64,000 nt of DNA from the NCBI GenBank assembly GCA_015501585.1, contig JADNRY010000152.1, positions 1-64,000 of the forward strand, read 5' to 3'. A model generated the notes under the pieces. That model had not been told where the DNA came from, ran no database searches, and saw only the letters and a program-made list of their open reading frames with translations. This DNA is from Rhodocollybia butyracea (Eukaryota; Basidiomycota; Agaricomycetes; Agaricales; Omphalotaceae). This document shows, one piece after another, positions 25,746-37,259 of the stretch (positions are counted from its first letter, which is position 1; each line of letters opens with the position of its first letter). Both the position numbers and the translations under genes were made by a program.

Positions 25746-28700
25746 CGAGAAAGTGAATACTGTTGGGCAATTTGTGAGTGAAAGGCCAGAAGAAAATTCC
25801 CCAGATATAAGGCTCCGGATTTCCGGAGCCTCGTTCTGTTACAGAAAAGGATGTTCGACGGAGAGCCTCCCGGAAGAAACGAAACTAAGGGTGCATACTA
25901 CCCGCTGGAACAAGGGCTTACAGATGGAACATGTCGATTTTGCAAGTATCAGGTTCCAATCAACTCTTTTACCATGATAGGGTTTAAACGAGGAACGTTA
26001 AAAGCCATCTGGATCAAGAGATCAGTAAAAATATTTTCTTCTAAGGTTTCCATGGCTGTTGAGTAAGGCTGTTGATTATTCTCAACCGCCAGGCTCTATC
26101 AGGACCCCGGACTATAGGCTTGGAACCCTGATCCCAAATTTCCTCAATCGGACCACTATGATGCGAACCAAAACCACTAAATTTTGGTTCAATATGATGC
26201 GAACTGGTATGAGGGTTCAAAAATGGCTGAAAAAGCGTAAAAACATAAATTTCGCGTTTTCTTGAGTTTCGGAGCGTTTTTGGGCGCATAAACAATCTAA
26301 ATTCGTCAAAAAAAAAGCATATATCAATAATAGTTGTATGTACAAATCCAGGACTAAATTTTATTGGTTCAATCAGAGCGCTGAGATCTGTTGGGAGGAC
26401 ATCTGAGTACTCGCTACAGAAGCCACAGAAACAATACATAGATTGCAATTTTCGACTAGATATTCCTCAAAAAAAATCTACAGCTAGTTGGAGCTGACTG
26501 GGTGACCACCTTAACGATGCTGTAGCCCAACTTGATGCGAACCCCTCCGGAGGCTCCGCCTGCGGCGAGCACTATGATGCGAACTCTGGACGAGGGTTAA
26601 CACCCATTTTGGGTACCTTTATGATGCGAACCGGGATCAGGGATCTGGGCCTATAGTCCGGGGTCCTGCTCTATCAGAGATCAAAGCCCACTTCGAACCC
26701 TTATCCTGTTTGAAATGTGCAATTTTCCTAGGATGTTGTGGAAACTATATAATTCAGTTGAACTCCAAGACTATGTTCTTCGCGGGATTTGAAGGCTGAT
26801 TGCACAGCACATATATATATTGGGGCATTGTGCCGAGTGGGGAAACGAAGGATCGAAGGATGGAAGATTTTAACACGGTTAGGGGTAAGGAAATCGCGTC
26901 TAAGACTCTGGAAAAATTCAAGCCATGGTGGGTCAGACGCCAGTCGAAAATTCAGAGAATTGCTTGTACACGGCGAACTCCCATTGAGTAGAACACAACG
27001 ATCGTCGCGAAAAGAAAGATTGTAGTCCAACTTCACGATATGTCTGAAAGCATTGGGGAGCGGGGCTGTTGTGGTGTGAAATTGAGCGCACTACTATTTA
27101 GGTTTATACATAGCAGTGCAGTGGGTCCAATAGTAGTTTTCATGATTCCTTCACCTTCGAGGCCACTTACGCTACCATATGTATCAGAACTAGGCCAAAA
27201 TGGCCTTACGATACAACCCATGGAAAGCGAGTATGATGTTATTCGTTGTGTCAGTAAGGCACAAACCTTGGAGATGCAGAATGCAGACAAACAAATACCA
27301 ATTACAGTAACAGGGCCCGATCTGACGGTGCGAAAGAACAGGGAGGGTGACATGGATCAAAATTTGAACTTTTATGGACATAAACCATGACGAAGCTGGC
27401 TTCAAAAAGTTCAGTTGAAAGCGACGAGAGTAGACCGAGCAGACAAACCTGAACAACATACCGTCGTAAATTATAGCTGTAATTCGTTAATGCACATTGT
27501 TGACCTAGATCATCAAACTAATATGATAACCGAGACCATCCTTGTTCAATGGTGCGTGGGCAATTGGAAAGGAGAGGAAGTTGGGAAAAAACTTGAAGAG
27601 TGTCGGCCATTGGTAAAATTCAATGGCTTTCTTACCCAGCGCCACGAGGTATAAAATTTTCTCGAGAAAACAGCTTTGCGGATGGCCCGGGGCCGGCTTT
27701 TTTTTAAAAAAAAATCACCTCACTTTTGAGAGAGATGTCACATAACTCGGAGCGAAGCTTGTCTGCTAGTGGTAATTGTATACATGCTGTAGAGAGCCCC
27801 TATCAACTAGAGTTCCTGGAGGTATGCTTTCAGCCGCTCCACATACAGCAAGAGCAGTGGATTTGTTTCGCCGGCCTATGATAGCAGTGCACACAGAAAC
27901 CTATATGAAAATGACACACGCGTGTCCTACAAGGAGATAGTGAGAGACAGCGACAATACTTTAGAACGTGCATAATACGCGAAATTGCACTCTTGTTGAT
28001 GAACCGCTTACTGAAAGCCGTATTATCGAGTTTGATCTGTGTCTGCGGCATTGGAGGCTACAAAAACAAATGTATCATTCATTATGGAAATATTAAGATA
28101 GAACAGGTGTTAACATCAAATATATAGAATGTTTTGGATGAGAGTATTTTGCGATAGTTTGTACTGACCGGAGAGCTAGCTCAAGCGCTGACAAAGATGG
28201 TTGAGTGGCAAGTCTTTATTTAATTACTGTCATCGACGTGGTTGCCGTGTTGATCAGAGAAGATTTGTTTCAGAGGTATGTACTAATTCGCTGGGAATCT
28301 GAACAAGGATATGAAACCTGTGAAACTAGTTCTCGGTAGTTCATTAATACCACAAAAAGAAGCAAGATCTACCTGTCACCCAACTCAATCGTCTCATTCC
28401 GTGGATGAAGCTAGATCTCGATGTTCTACGGGAGAAGCAGTGCTAGACTTCTGAAGGTCAAAGGTGGAAAGAGATGTACAAGTTCGCCATAAGGATACTG
28501 TAGCAACGGAAGGAAACTGTATAACTGACATGCGGTACTGGAAAGAGTGTGTTCCTGAGGAAGCAAGATTTACTTTAGGTACCGGTGACAGCCAAAGGAT
28601 AATTTGGAGCAGGCCATTAGAGCAATTTAATATAACAATGTCGGAAACAAAAGGAAACATACTATCGTGCCTGCTTGACCACATGCTGAGCGTTTGGTGT

Positions 28701-30228
28701 TACTGGCATCCAGCAGTGGATCATGACGTTGAGACGTTGGCTCAGCTGAATGCAGATGTGGGAAACGCTCAGCAATAACAGTAATAATATCCAAGCCCAG
28801 CCAGAATGGGTTCCGACGCGATGAATGTCAATCCCCACCGCTACAACGGCCGACCGACTGAGAGCCTCATTGCTGCATCATCGAGGGTTCAGACGTTTGC
28901 AGTGTGGAGCAGTAACGTCAATGGCTAGGCGCCATCTGTATGAATCTTGGTGTTGTTGTAGTTGGTGTCGATGAGATTCCCAAGACCCTATCGCTCGTTC
29001 GAGATTTGCGGCCTCAGCCTCGGCGAAGACTGTAAGGCAAGTAAACGCGTAGTATCCAAGTTCAATTAGCGAACTTTTGCGAGATATAGCAGATGTGAAT
29101 GCATAGATACGTTACCTATCTCTTTCTATCGGTTCGCTCAACAACAGAGGTTTATTCCTTCCATTCAATTGGATACAGAAGCAATACAGATACCTCGGTA
29201 GAGTAGAACAAAGCAAGTTGACGATTAAACCAGACATACTAATTAGAGAAGCAAGTGATAAGAAGTAAGTAAGTAAAGAACGAACAGAGACTCAAACCGA
29301 TACAAGCATATGCATATCGCTTGGGTGAGACGGTCTATCCAGAGAAGATTCGTTCTAGGTTTGTTTCAAGTTAGCTTCCAGTCCAGGTTTCCTCCGTTAC
29401 TTTTTCGTCGCAAACTCGAACTTGAGCAGATAACTTCTGAGGCACGGATAGCAGATACTTGTATAGGGTGGTTCATCCAGAGAAGATTTGTACTAGGTTT
29501 GTTCCAGGTAAAGATAGCATCCAGTAAACTTTCGCCGGTACTTTTTTGGTCGTGAACTCGATTTTGAACGGATAGCTTGCAGCAGGATGGAAAATGTTCA
29601 ACTTCACAGAGTCTAGACAGATGAAATACGTGAGTGAACGAACAAAAGAAAAAAATGACACACGTCCGTTTCCGTTTCTCGCAAAACCAGTTCATTCAAC
29701 TCAAAATACTACTTTGCTAACTCCCTTATCTTCGTTCGATAACAATAAGGGAGCGCCCGAGGTAAGGATTCTGTGTCTTGAGACCCCGTCTTGCTTTCTG
29801 AGTATTTGATCCTGACGCGTTGACCGGAAAATTACGAGACAAATTGGACGGTAAGCAGATTCTGGTGGATTCTGGTAGGTCCAATTGAGACAGGGCTGGT
29901 CCATCGCACTATATGCGTACCACAAAGGGTCATATTAGATTGATATGGGTGGAAACAAGTTGTACAGGTGGGATAAGGAATGGGAACATGGATGTAAGGG
30001 ATCAAAATATACCGAACATCACAAACACGAAATAAAGTAGCTCAACCAAAAAAGTTGTTTACATTGACGCGAAAGAGCCAGAGATATTATAGTTTACTTT
30101 GAAGAAACAATCATACTATTCGATAGCAGTACCGTTCATGAAATACTTGCACTATACGCTATGTACAAACTTGGCGCCATGAAAACCGGCTGACGAGATT
30201 CCCTTGAGACTCAAACCTTGAAAGCACC
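25746..30228. other. Spacer between zinc-finger gene 3 and A of unit 3
   Basis: Apart from the 567-bp element at 26101-26667 no gene or element could be supported. Blocks are homologous to the spacers of units 1 and 2. A T8/A9 run follows a GC-rich patch at 27690-27712. The blocks at 29.3-29.9 kb recur at 47.1-47.7 and 57.5-58.2 kb. Confidence 0.5.
26101..26667. mobile_element. 567-bp non-autonomous DNA transposon (MITE-like) with 8-bp target duplication
   Basis: The ends are AGGACCCCGGACTATAGGC on the left and its reverse complement on the right (…GCCTATAGTCCGGGGTCCT). The element is flanked by GCTCTATC at 26093-26100 and again at 26668-26675. The homologous sites in units 1 (near 2035) and 2 (near 14135) lack it. 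It encodes no transposase. The 9-mer GATGCGAAC occurs at least five times inside, near both ends, as expected of subterminal binding sites. An 8-bp duplication is typical of hAT and of KDZ elements; the ends do not match the KDZ element in this window. Confidence 0.85.
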
Positions 30229-31190
30229 ATGCCCGCTCATAAGCCTCATTCGCCCTCGTACTCGCTCGACGACTTGGTTCTAGTCTTGGTTTTCGTCGAA
30301 TTCGTACTCAGTATGGCGGCAGCAGTCCTATGCGTTATCACAATGGCATAGTGAACGACATCATATGTGTATTTGTAATAGCTGCAGTGGTATCAGGGTT
30401 ATTGTGAGCAGCGAATTCCTGGAATACTGGTAGATATGCTTACCTTTAGATGCTAGATCATGATGGGCCATAGTGGAGTCGATTGACAACAGAAAGCAAA
30501 AAGAACGGTTGCACAAGATGCTGCGTGAACGAAGTGTCCGATGGGCGACAAACAGTGGTGGAAACCCGAGTTTGGCGCAAATGTCTGTTATTGGGCAAGG
30601 ATGGACAAGCAAACGTTGACCAAGGTGTAATTGCGGCTAATCCATTGGAGATGACAGACACGAATACACCTTCTTCTATCCATAAGCACTCGATGTATAG
30701 CTCGGCGTCGAATGAGTCGCCAGCGTCTTCTGAGATTGCGAACTTGAAGGCAAGAAGCCAATTCGATACACCAAAGGAGATGACGTTGAAATGGGTATGA
30801 AGCAGCTCGCACCGGCACTGACCCAGGAGAATATGAAGACAGACACTGTTCTATTGACCACATATACTCGTATCTCGACATTCCCTCCACTACTAGGTGA
30901 TGGAACTGGAATGCAGGGGTTATGCATTAATGTATTGGCCACGAATGCGATCTCTGCCATCCTCGTTGCTAGTTCGCTGTGCTCCCGATTAGTCGCCGCT
31001 CTTGCAAGAGCATATAGAGGCCACTCGAGGTGGTGATTATGTCGCGGTTGGCCAGCAGATCCCCGATAGCCCGTTGATGATGAGAAATACGGATGTTACT
31101 CCGTCAACCGGTAGCTGGACGTTCGGTGAGGCTAGCGAAGGTGATAGGAGAGAAGAGGAACGTGTGGAAGTGTTTCTGAATGAAAAGTAG
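30229..31190 (+). pseudogene. A-family gene of unit 3, degraded
   Basis: Exon 1 starts at 30229 with the usual leader (MPAHKPHSPSYSLDDL), but one base is missing near 30327 (GTCCTATGCG where paralogues have GTCCTTATGCG), which shifts the frame inside the first helix pair. Exon 2 fragments are visible at 30483-30800, 30791-30900 and 30940-31190 in changing frames, with an internal deletion joining the early tail to the late tail. It ends with a VEVFLNEK remnant of the family's VEVTPDE ending. No functional product is expected. Confidence 0.65.
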
Positions 31191-33059
31191 TAATACCGCT
31201 CAGGCCGAAGAGCTCTAGTGAAGTCTCGGAAATTAAATAAACTGTTCCAAAGGGATTTTCCTGTGATTCTAACCAGGGATTAGAGCATGACTATAAGCCA
31301 AGAACGAAGGCCTACTTGGTATGAAGTTCATTGACAAAGGAGATGGGCCCGGGCGTACGTTGTTTTATGTCCGACGGCCACGGGAGTGATGTGACCATCT
31401 TTTTCCTCTTGCTCACGGCCACGTCCTTCGCGTTGTTCGCGCCTACTTATTCAGCTCATTTTCAGCTCTCGAGGCTCGGAAAACCTTCGCGTTTTCATGT
31501 ACTGTATTTGTCTAATGTCCTGTTCTAACTAATCACCGTTGCTTCACTGATTCTATTTTCTGAGTTGCTTGAGTATTCTAGAGTACTCCGCATAGCATAG
31601 TGGCTTTGAGCTACATAAGATCCTGCAGAACTCTGTAATAGAGTCCATTACTGTCCTTTGAAGCTGGATTTTGCTTTCCAACCTTTGGGATGACCTTTCT
31701 CAATCTAGATCTGGTGTTTCATGCCAGATCCTGTATTTCCCACACCTTCGGTACTGAGTAGTTCCGTCGTTTCCTGCCACATTTCAGGTCACATCTAGAT
31801 TATCCAGCAAGTCCACAGCCATTTCGGTTTTATTCAAGGCTTTGTATATATGTGTGCCTCCCTTTGTCTTCCATATCTCCATTCCATCGTTTGGGGTCTG
31901 TGTTTTTTTTTCTGAGTTCACGCATTCCCTTGGCATTCACATCAGCATTTGCATTCTTCATGCATCGCATCTGCATTTTTTCACGCATCCGCATCTGCAT
32001 TTTTTCACGCATCCGCATTTTTTCTCTCGCATCCGCATCTGCATCTGCATCAAGTTTTCACGCATCCGCATCCCACTTTGGTTTTTTCACGCAATCACAT
32101 CCGCATCCCCACTTTGGGTTTTTTCACGCAATCACATCCGCATCCCCACCTTGGTTTTTTTTTTTTTCACACATTCGCATCCGCATTTTTCACGCATGTG
32201 CATCAGCATCCCCATCCCCACTGACCCCCTTATCCATACTACATTCAAAACTGACCAGTGCTATCTGGCATTTTAAAGCAACAGCATCTGAATCTCAAAC
32301 CTCAACTCCATTTTATAGCTCATTGGTGGATGGCTGTTCATGCTTTCAGCCGAGTGACTGCACTCTATCCATTTTCATGGCTTTTCATGTCTTGCACTAA
32401 ACACAGATCAATTCAGTGGGATTTCAAACAACTCCTGGCACCTGCTCCTGCTAGTAATATTCGGGTATCCGTGCTTCGCTCGATGCGTCGCAGGCTCCTA
32501 GAAAAGGGGTATCGTTGCTCACATTACGGATACTTATTTGTGGGAACCTAAAGCCGTGAGGCTGAGCTGTTTGATACCAGTCAGCTTCAAGCCCGAAACT
32601 TTGACGAGTATGGTATCGCACGACATGCGCATAACACCTGATTGCATATGCGCTCTATTGCTATGAACATTACAATCGTAGGACTCAGGAGGCCATAGAA
32701 GTATTATATCATTCCTTGAATGAAGGTTTTGTCGATGAAATTGGTGCCGTTTAAGGGCAGGTGTCAGCGTGATCTCGGCGGAGGGCAGAGGACTTGGCAG
32801 AGGAGCGCTGAAAATTCAAAACCAATTCCAGTACACAAGGTAAATTAAACAATTTGGAGACCCAAACATACCAAGTGTAAGCAATGAAAAGAGAATAGGT
32901 GGGTGGGGCTAAAATTCCATGAAGAAAAAGAATGAAGTGAGAGGAAAGTAAGCGATTCGCGATCTCCGAATTGTAAGGATCACGTGTTCGTAAACTTACT
33001 CTACAAGTCTCGAAGGGCCAAGGCACTGTACATAATGTTGCTCTTTCCTTATCTTAAAC
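31191..33059. other. Unique stretch between unit 3 and the first DUF6533-like segment
   Basis: I see no supportable gene. The stretch contains the hexamer-rich tract listed next. Open frames at 31840-32400 are products of that tract, and a frame at 32258-32551 has no recognisable features. Confidence 0.45.
31940..32225. repeat. Degenerate hexamer repeat (GCATCC/GCATCT) tract
   Basis: Many repeats of GCATCC, GCATCT and CACGCATCC alternate with TTTTTTCACGCA blocks. Reading frames across it are artificially long (His/Ser/Phe-rich). It is a degenerate microsatellite or minisatellite with no sign of function. Confidence 0.75.
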
Positions 33060-33566
33060 TTATGCTAGCCGTTCGTAAACTCACGTAGCTTCAGCTAGAA
33101 ATTAGTCATGAGTGATATATACAGAGTCGAGAATGGCCATCTGGTGTTTGATACTTATCGACCGTTCCAGAACACATCGATGATAAAACTGAGCCAAAAG
33201 TGCATGTATTATTTTTGTGCAGTTCAATTTACGAAATTTATCTATATACCTACATGGCCGGCTTCTTTCCTTTCCTAAATACCCGCTTCAAGAGCGTTGT
33301 CGACCTTGATCTTTTGACAGTTACAGGAAATGTGTATTTTGGGCGCGCCTGCGATCTTCGAGGGACTGTACTTAATAGGTACTATTCGCTCGAATATTCT
33401 GGGGTACATTCACGCACCGTTATTTAGTTGCTGCCACGGAAGGCCACAGAATTGATATCCCCGACGGGTCCATACTTGAAGATCGTACCGATATCTCGTA
33501 CCATTCCAGTTTCGAACTCCGTCTCATCGTGCTTGCTTTCAAAGGGCTTCTGGCAATCTTAACATG

Positions 33567-33574
33567 ATTGTAAG
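33567..33574. repeat. Left 8-bp target site duplication (ATTGTAAG)
   Basis: ATTGTAAG precedes the left terminal repeat and reappears at 44326-44333 after the right one. The uninterrupted paralogous site near 51130-51142 has a single ATTGTAAG in the same context (CATGATTGTAAGTGTTTCGG). Confidence 0.95.
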
Positions 33575-33760
33575 CACCTCGTCATCACACCCATCAATAG
33601 ATATGAGCCTGGTAAGATGGGCCCCACCTGCCAGGCCCCCTCCCCTTGATTTGTGTATTTCCCTACATCGCGAATATTTCCACCAATAATTCCAGTTATT
33701 TTCTAAAAGGCAAGAGTCTAGAAGGTCCATAGACCCTTGATGTAAACTACATAAAACCGG
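33575..33760. repeat. Left terminal inverted repeat of the KDZ transposon (186 bp)
   Basis: Reading from 33575 to 33760, every base matches the reverse complement of 44140-44325. The match stops after ATAAAACCGG. Confidence 0.95.
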
Positions 33761-33998
33761 CCATGATAACGCTGCGGCAATCTGTTGCCAAGACTGAGAT
33801 CTGAGAACCTGCATCCGATAATCGCCACTGATCACTGCCTGCCCGCCCGTCACTGCCCACCCGTCGCGTCGTCCCGCCTGTTAAGAGCAATAACACGAGT
33901 ATTTTCATGCGGTAAACTGACGCTTGAGGACGCTGAGTATATTCATGGGATAATCTGATGCTTGAGAACTAAGTACAAGATACTTTAAAAACTAAGTA
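33761..33998. other. Left subterminal region of the KDZ transposon
   Basis: No gene. A C-rich patch with CCCGCC words near 33840-33885 resembles, in reverse complement, the GGCGGGACGGC patch near 44050-44070. This could be a shared subterminal site. Confidence 0.4.
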
Positions 33999-35550
33999 CT
34001 AAGCAGTACCGTCGCTAGCCTGAGCCCGCCGCTTGCGGGGCTTACCAGCATCGGAACGTTTCTTTCTTTTTGTTGATTTTACCGCAATGGCCGCACCACT
34101 CGCGTCGGTAACCACGCTCATGGCAATAAAACCAGTTGAAGGCCCAGCAGCTGTGTTCAGAGTACGAGCAGGAGCAACAGCCTGCGAAGTGCCAGGCGTT
34201 GCTCCACCCTCTAAACCCTGCCCCGCCGCTGCGCTAGCCTCTCCACCTCCAGTGCCGTCCCCGCCGTCGGGTCTGTGGTCTCCATCATCCAACTCGTTGG
34301 CAGTTAGAGAGGCTTCGTATGCAGAAACCCAGTCGCCGAACTCCAACGATGTCATACGGTAGAAATAAGTCGCGTCAGTATTCCACGAGCTCAATAGAAG
34401 TTCAAGTTCCGTCTTTGTCCCAATGGAACTTGGATTTTTGAACTCTCTGAGTGGCCAGTTCTTGACGACAACACCATAGCGCCGGGTGATCTGCTCAACA
34501 AAGCTCCGGTAGACCATGCGCCCAACCTTAGTTTTGCCCATGCACTCCTCTATAGTGAGCGGTTAGAAGCGAACGGAAAATAGAGGTAGGAAACTTACGC
34601 AGCTTTCTGAAAATAAGCTGGCTGATGTCCTTCTTCAGCTGCATTAGTACTTGCACTTGAGTACGAGCCAAGCCTTCGACGCCAGAGACCATGAAAGCAT
34701 CCATCCTGTAGCCCATGTCAACTGGAACTGCTTTGTATGCGTTGCTGAAGAATTCGCCAACGCGGTCGCTACTGGTGTAGATGTAGGGCTTATGGAAGAT
34801 TTTGCTGGTACCGCGAGTGGTGATCAGTAGGTGCTCGTCCCCTGTCCTCGCTGTTAAACGCCTCAACTGTTATATGCATGTTAGTGGGAAGCTCCAGTAT
34901 AAAAATCATAGGCGTACATTCTCTTTGACGCGCTCGAGCGTCAGGAGAGTGTCTTGGGCAGCAGCGGCGGGCACTTGATGCTCTCCAATCTCTTTATTGG
35001 CTCGACGGTCACGGAGATGTGCTAGCTCCTCCTTTGTAGCTTCATTCTTTTCCGCTTCGGACAATTCCCGCCACTTCGCAGCAATCTCCGAAGACATCTC
35101 ATGCACTTTTCGACGGGGTTGGCCTTCAGGAACCTCTGTTGCCAGCATGCTTGAGATAGAAGAATAATCAAACAAATGAAACTCACCGGCGTTGAGGCGT
35201 TTTGACTCAAGACTGACAAACGCGCTGTATCTCCCTACATCTTTAGTTGCAGACTGCAGCCTTTCAGACTGGAAGATATCGGTAAGAATGAGCTCGACGG
35301 CCATTTTGGGGAACCGTTCGTGAATTTCTTCAGCAGCCGTGTAGACCTGTTGATGAACCTCCAACAGCGCGTCTTTGTAGCTAGCTTTTTGAGCAGCACG
35401 TCGTTTCTTTCTTTCAGCCTTCTGCCCAGCAGTAAGCTTAATAGCTACGCGTTTGGTTCGGACTCTCCAGGGTTTCCGAGCCGTAGCACCAACTCGCCGA
35501 GAAGCATGTAAAAGCTTGCTGAAGTTGCTGGATTTCTTCTGGCGAGCCAT
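33999..35550 (-). CDS. HMG-box-like protein carried by the KDZ transposon
   Basis: Exons on the minus strand are 35550-35187, 35135-34918, 34866-34599 and 34549-33999; all are in phase and give 466 residues. The N-terminus is basic (about residues 1-60, a likely nuclear signal). An HMG-box-like segment lies at about residues 110-165 (FVSLESKRLNA, joined across intron 1 to EVPEGQPRRKVHEMSSEI and KWRELSEAEKNEAT). A conserved middle region follows (residues about 195-360, with LITTRG and KNWPLREFKNPSSIGT). The tail is Gly/Ala-rich and ends in a basic patch. Similar HMG-box-like proteins are common in agaric genomes and, from memory, some accompany KDZ elements. A role in chromatin binding or target choice is inference. 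Confidence 0.75.
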
Positions 35551-35635
35551 AGCATGTAAAGTGAAGCTGAAGCACGTAAAAAAATTTATTGCAAGTAGAT
35601 ATCCCTAAATCAAATTCTCAAATCCAGGGCTGAAT

Positions 35636-36902
35636 CTAAAACGCCTTGTACAAGTCCCAAAAAATCGCAACCTTTTCGGCGCCCAGCATGTCCAATGGAC
35701 TTCCAGAACTTCCAATCTCGCTGCAAAAGTCATCAACTGAAGAAGCTGTGAGAAGCATATCCTCAAAGTCAGAAATGTGACGAGGGCTGAACCCCTCAGC
35801 AGTGAGGAGTCGGTGGCCAAATTCCTTTCCGCGTGAAGCACGCACTCGGGTAGGGGACCGAGGACCGGGGCTTGTAGCTGGACCTAGGCGTGAGACATAA
35901 ATAATCAGCCCTTCTCAAAGTCACATTCAAAGGAAGCGTAGGTACTTGGGCTATTAACACGGACGTCAATGCTTGGAGCAAAGAGAACGTTCCCCCAACG
36001 CAGCGTAGCTGGGGTGCTTGGAGTTGAGAGAGTTCCTTTCCGTCGTGGAGTAGACGGTGCAGAGGGGAGTGGGCTACCGGGATCAGGAGCCAGAGCCGAG
36101 TCAGGGTTGCCAAGATCTTTGTCCGGGGTCTCGGCCTTGACAATGACTGGGGCTGGGTCAAGAAGAGTGCGACGCAAGGCAGCACTCCTCTCAGGTTCTT
36201 TGGCTGGGCTGTAGAAATGAAGGTGCGTTCTGGACACATCGTTCAACATTTCGCACTTGACTGCCTCAGTGAAACTACGAAAAGCAAAGGCTTCCTGGTA
36301 GATTTGACCTTCAGCGTTCCTTTTAGAGTTGTCAACTGAAGCAATCGCTTCAACGCTGTGAGTAGATGTTGTAGATATAAGTATTTGTATCAAGGAAATA
36401 AAAAAATGACTTGCGTATCCAAAAATAACCCTGCCTTGCTGCCTTGCTTCACTGCCCATATCAACTCTCCTCGTTCTTCTACCATATCTGCGACGAGTTG
36501 GAATTCCGCAGTAGCAGTAAAATTCGTTACCACAGTACGCGGGGCAGGGGCCCAGTTGTTGCGGTCGGAAAAAAACGGCTGAAGCCTATCGTACACCAGC
36601 TGAGCAAACGGGTAGTCTGGGCACTGAATGTGTAGAGGTAGTGGCGGGGCTCTGTATCCTCCAACTTTGAACTGCCTGTAAGTAGCTGTTAGGCAAGAAA
36701 GCAAAGGATGAATGAAACAAAATAAACACACACATGGTTGGATAGAGGCCGGGCAAGGGCTTCTTGAGGTTTCTCTGCACCTCTGCGGGCCCAATAATAA
36801 GATAGCATTGAACCATTGATTGCAAACGAAGTAAGTAGTTGAATAGACGCCGTATAAAGAAGCGCCCGCGCAATTGATCTGATCAACCAGGTGACTTGCC
36901 AC
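35636..36902 (-). CDS. Unrecognised KDZ cargo gene (approximate exons)
   Basis: I do not recognise this protein. Likely exons on the minus strand: one ending near 36733 (start at 36902 uncertain); about 36680-36415 with a segment YRAPPLPLHIQCPDYPF; 36355 to about 35970; and about 35880-35636 ending DLYKAF. The intron between 36415 and 36355 appears to use a GC donor (GCAAGT) with CAG acceptor. The middle portion contains a Pro/Ser/Thr-rich linker (TPRRKGTLSTPSTP). Lying inside the transposon between the HMG-like gene and the TET/JBP gene, it is probably element-encoded cargo. The first and last splice junctions are guesses. Confidence 0.5.
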
Positions 36903-37259
36903 TGTTCACAACGCTCGATTCTCAACGCTCAACGTCCAACCTGCACGACCGGCATGAAGATTAAACTAAAGCTACAAAATGGTGAGTGATGTTATTCTTA
37001 CCTTTCTTTTTGCCAGCCTAGCCGTTGGAAGCCTCGCAACCTCCCAGCCTCTAGGCGTTCTGAGTACCCGCGCCCCGGGAATTCGAAACAGCTGCCTAGC
37101 GACTTCTGAGGCTGAGGCTTGCCTTTGGCAGCTTGCTCGCGTCTCCTGACGCGTCCTTCTTTCTTCCCCTTGCTGCGCTGGCCGTCTCTTGCGTATCCGC
37201 GCCCTGGAAACGCGAGAGACAAGCTACGCCGTGCCTGGCGCGTTCTCGTTTGCTTCAGC

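Larger units (their letters stand above)
24330..31290. repeat. Tandem unit 3, truncated after its A gene
   Basis: This copy contains zinc-finger gene 3, a spacer carrying a 567-bp insertion, and an A pseudogene. Homology to the A tail stops near 31290, and the A' half is missing. The following DNA to 33.06 kb is unrelated to the unit. Confidence 0.7.

Noticed and set aside
31842..32400. Long plus-strand frames rich in His, Phe and Ser
   Set aside because: They run through the degenerate GCATCC/GCATCT tract and exist in three frames at once, which is typical of simple repeats.
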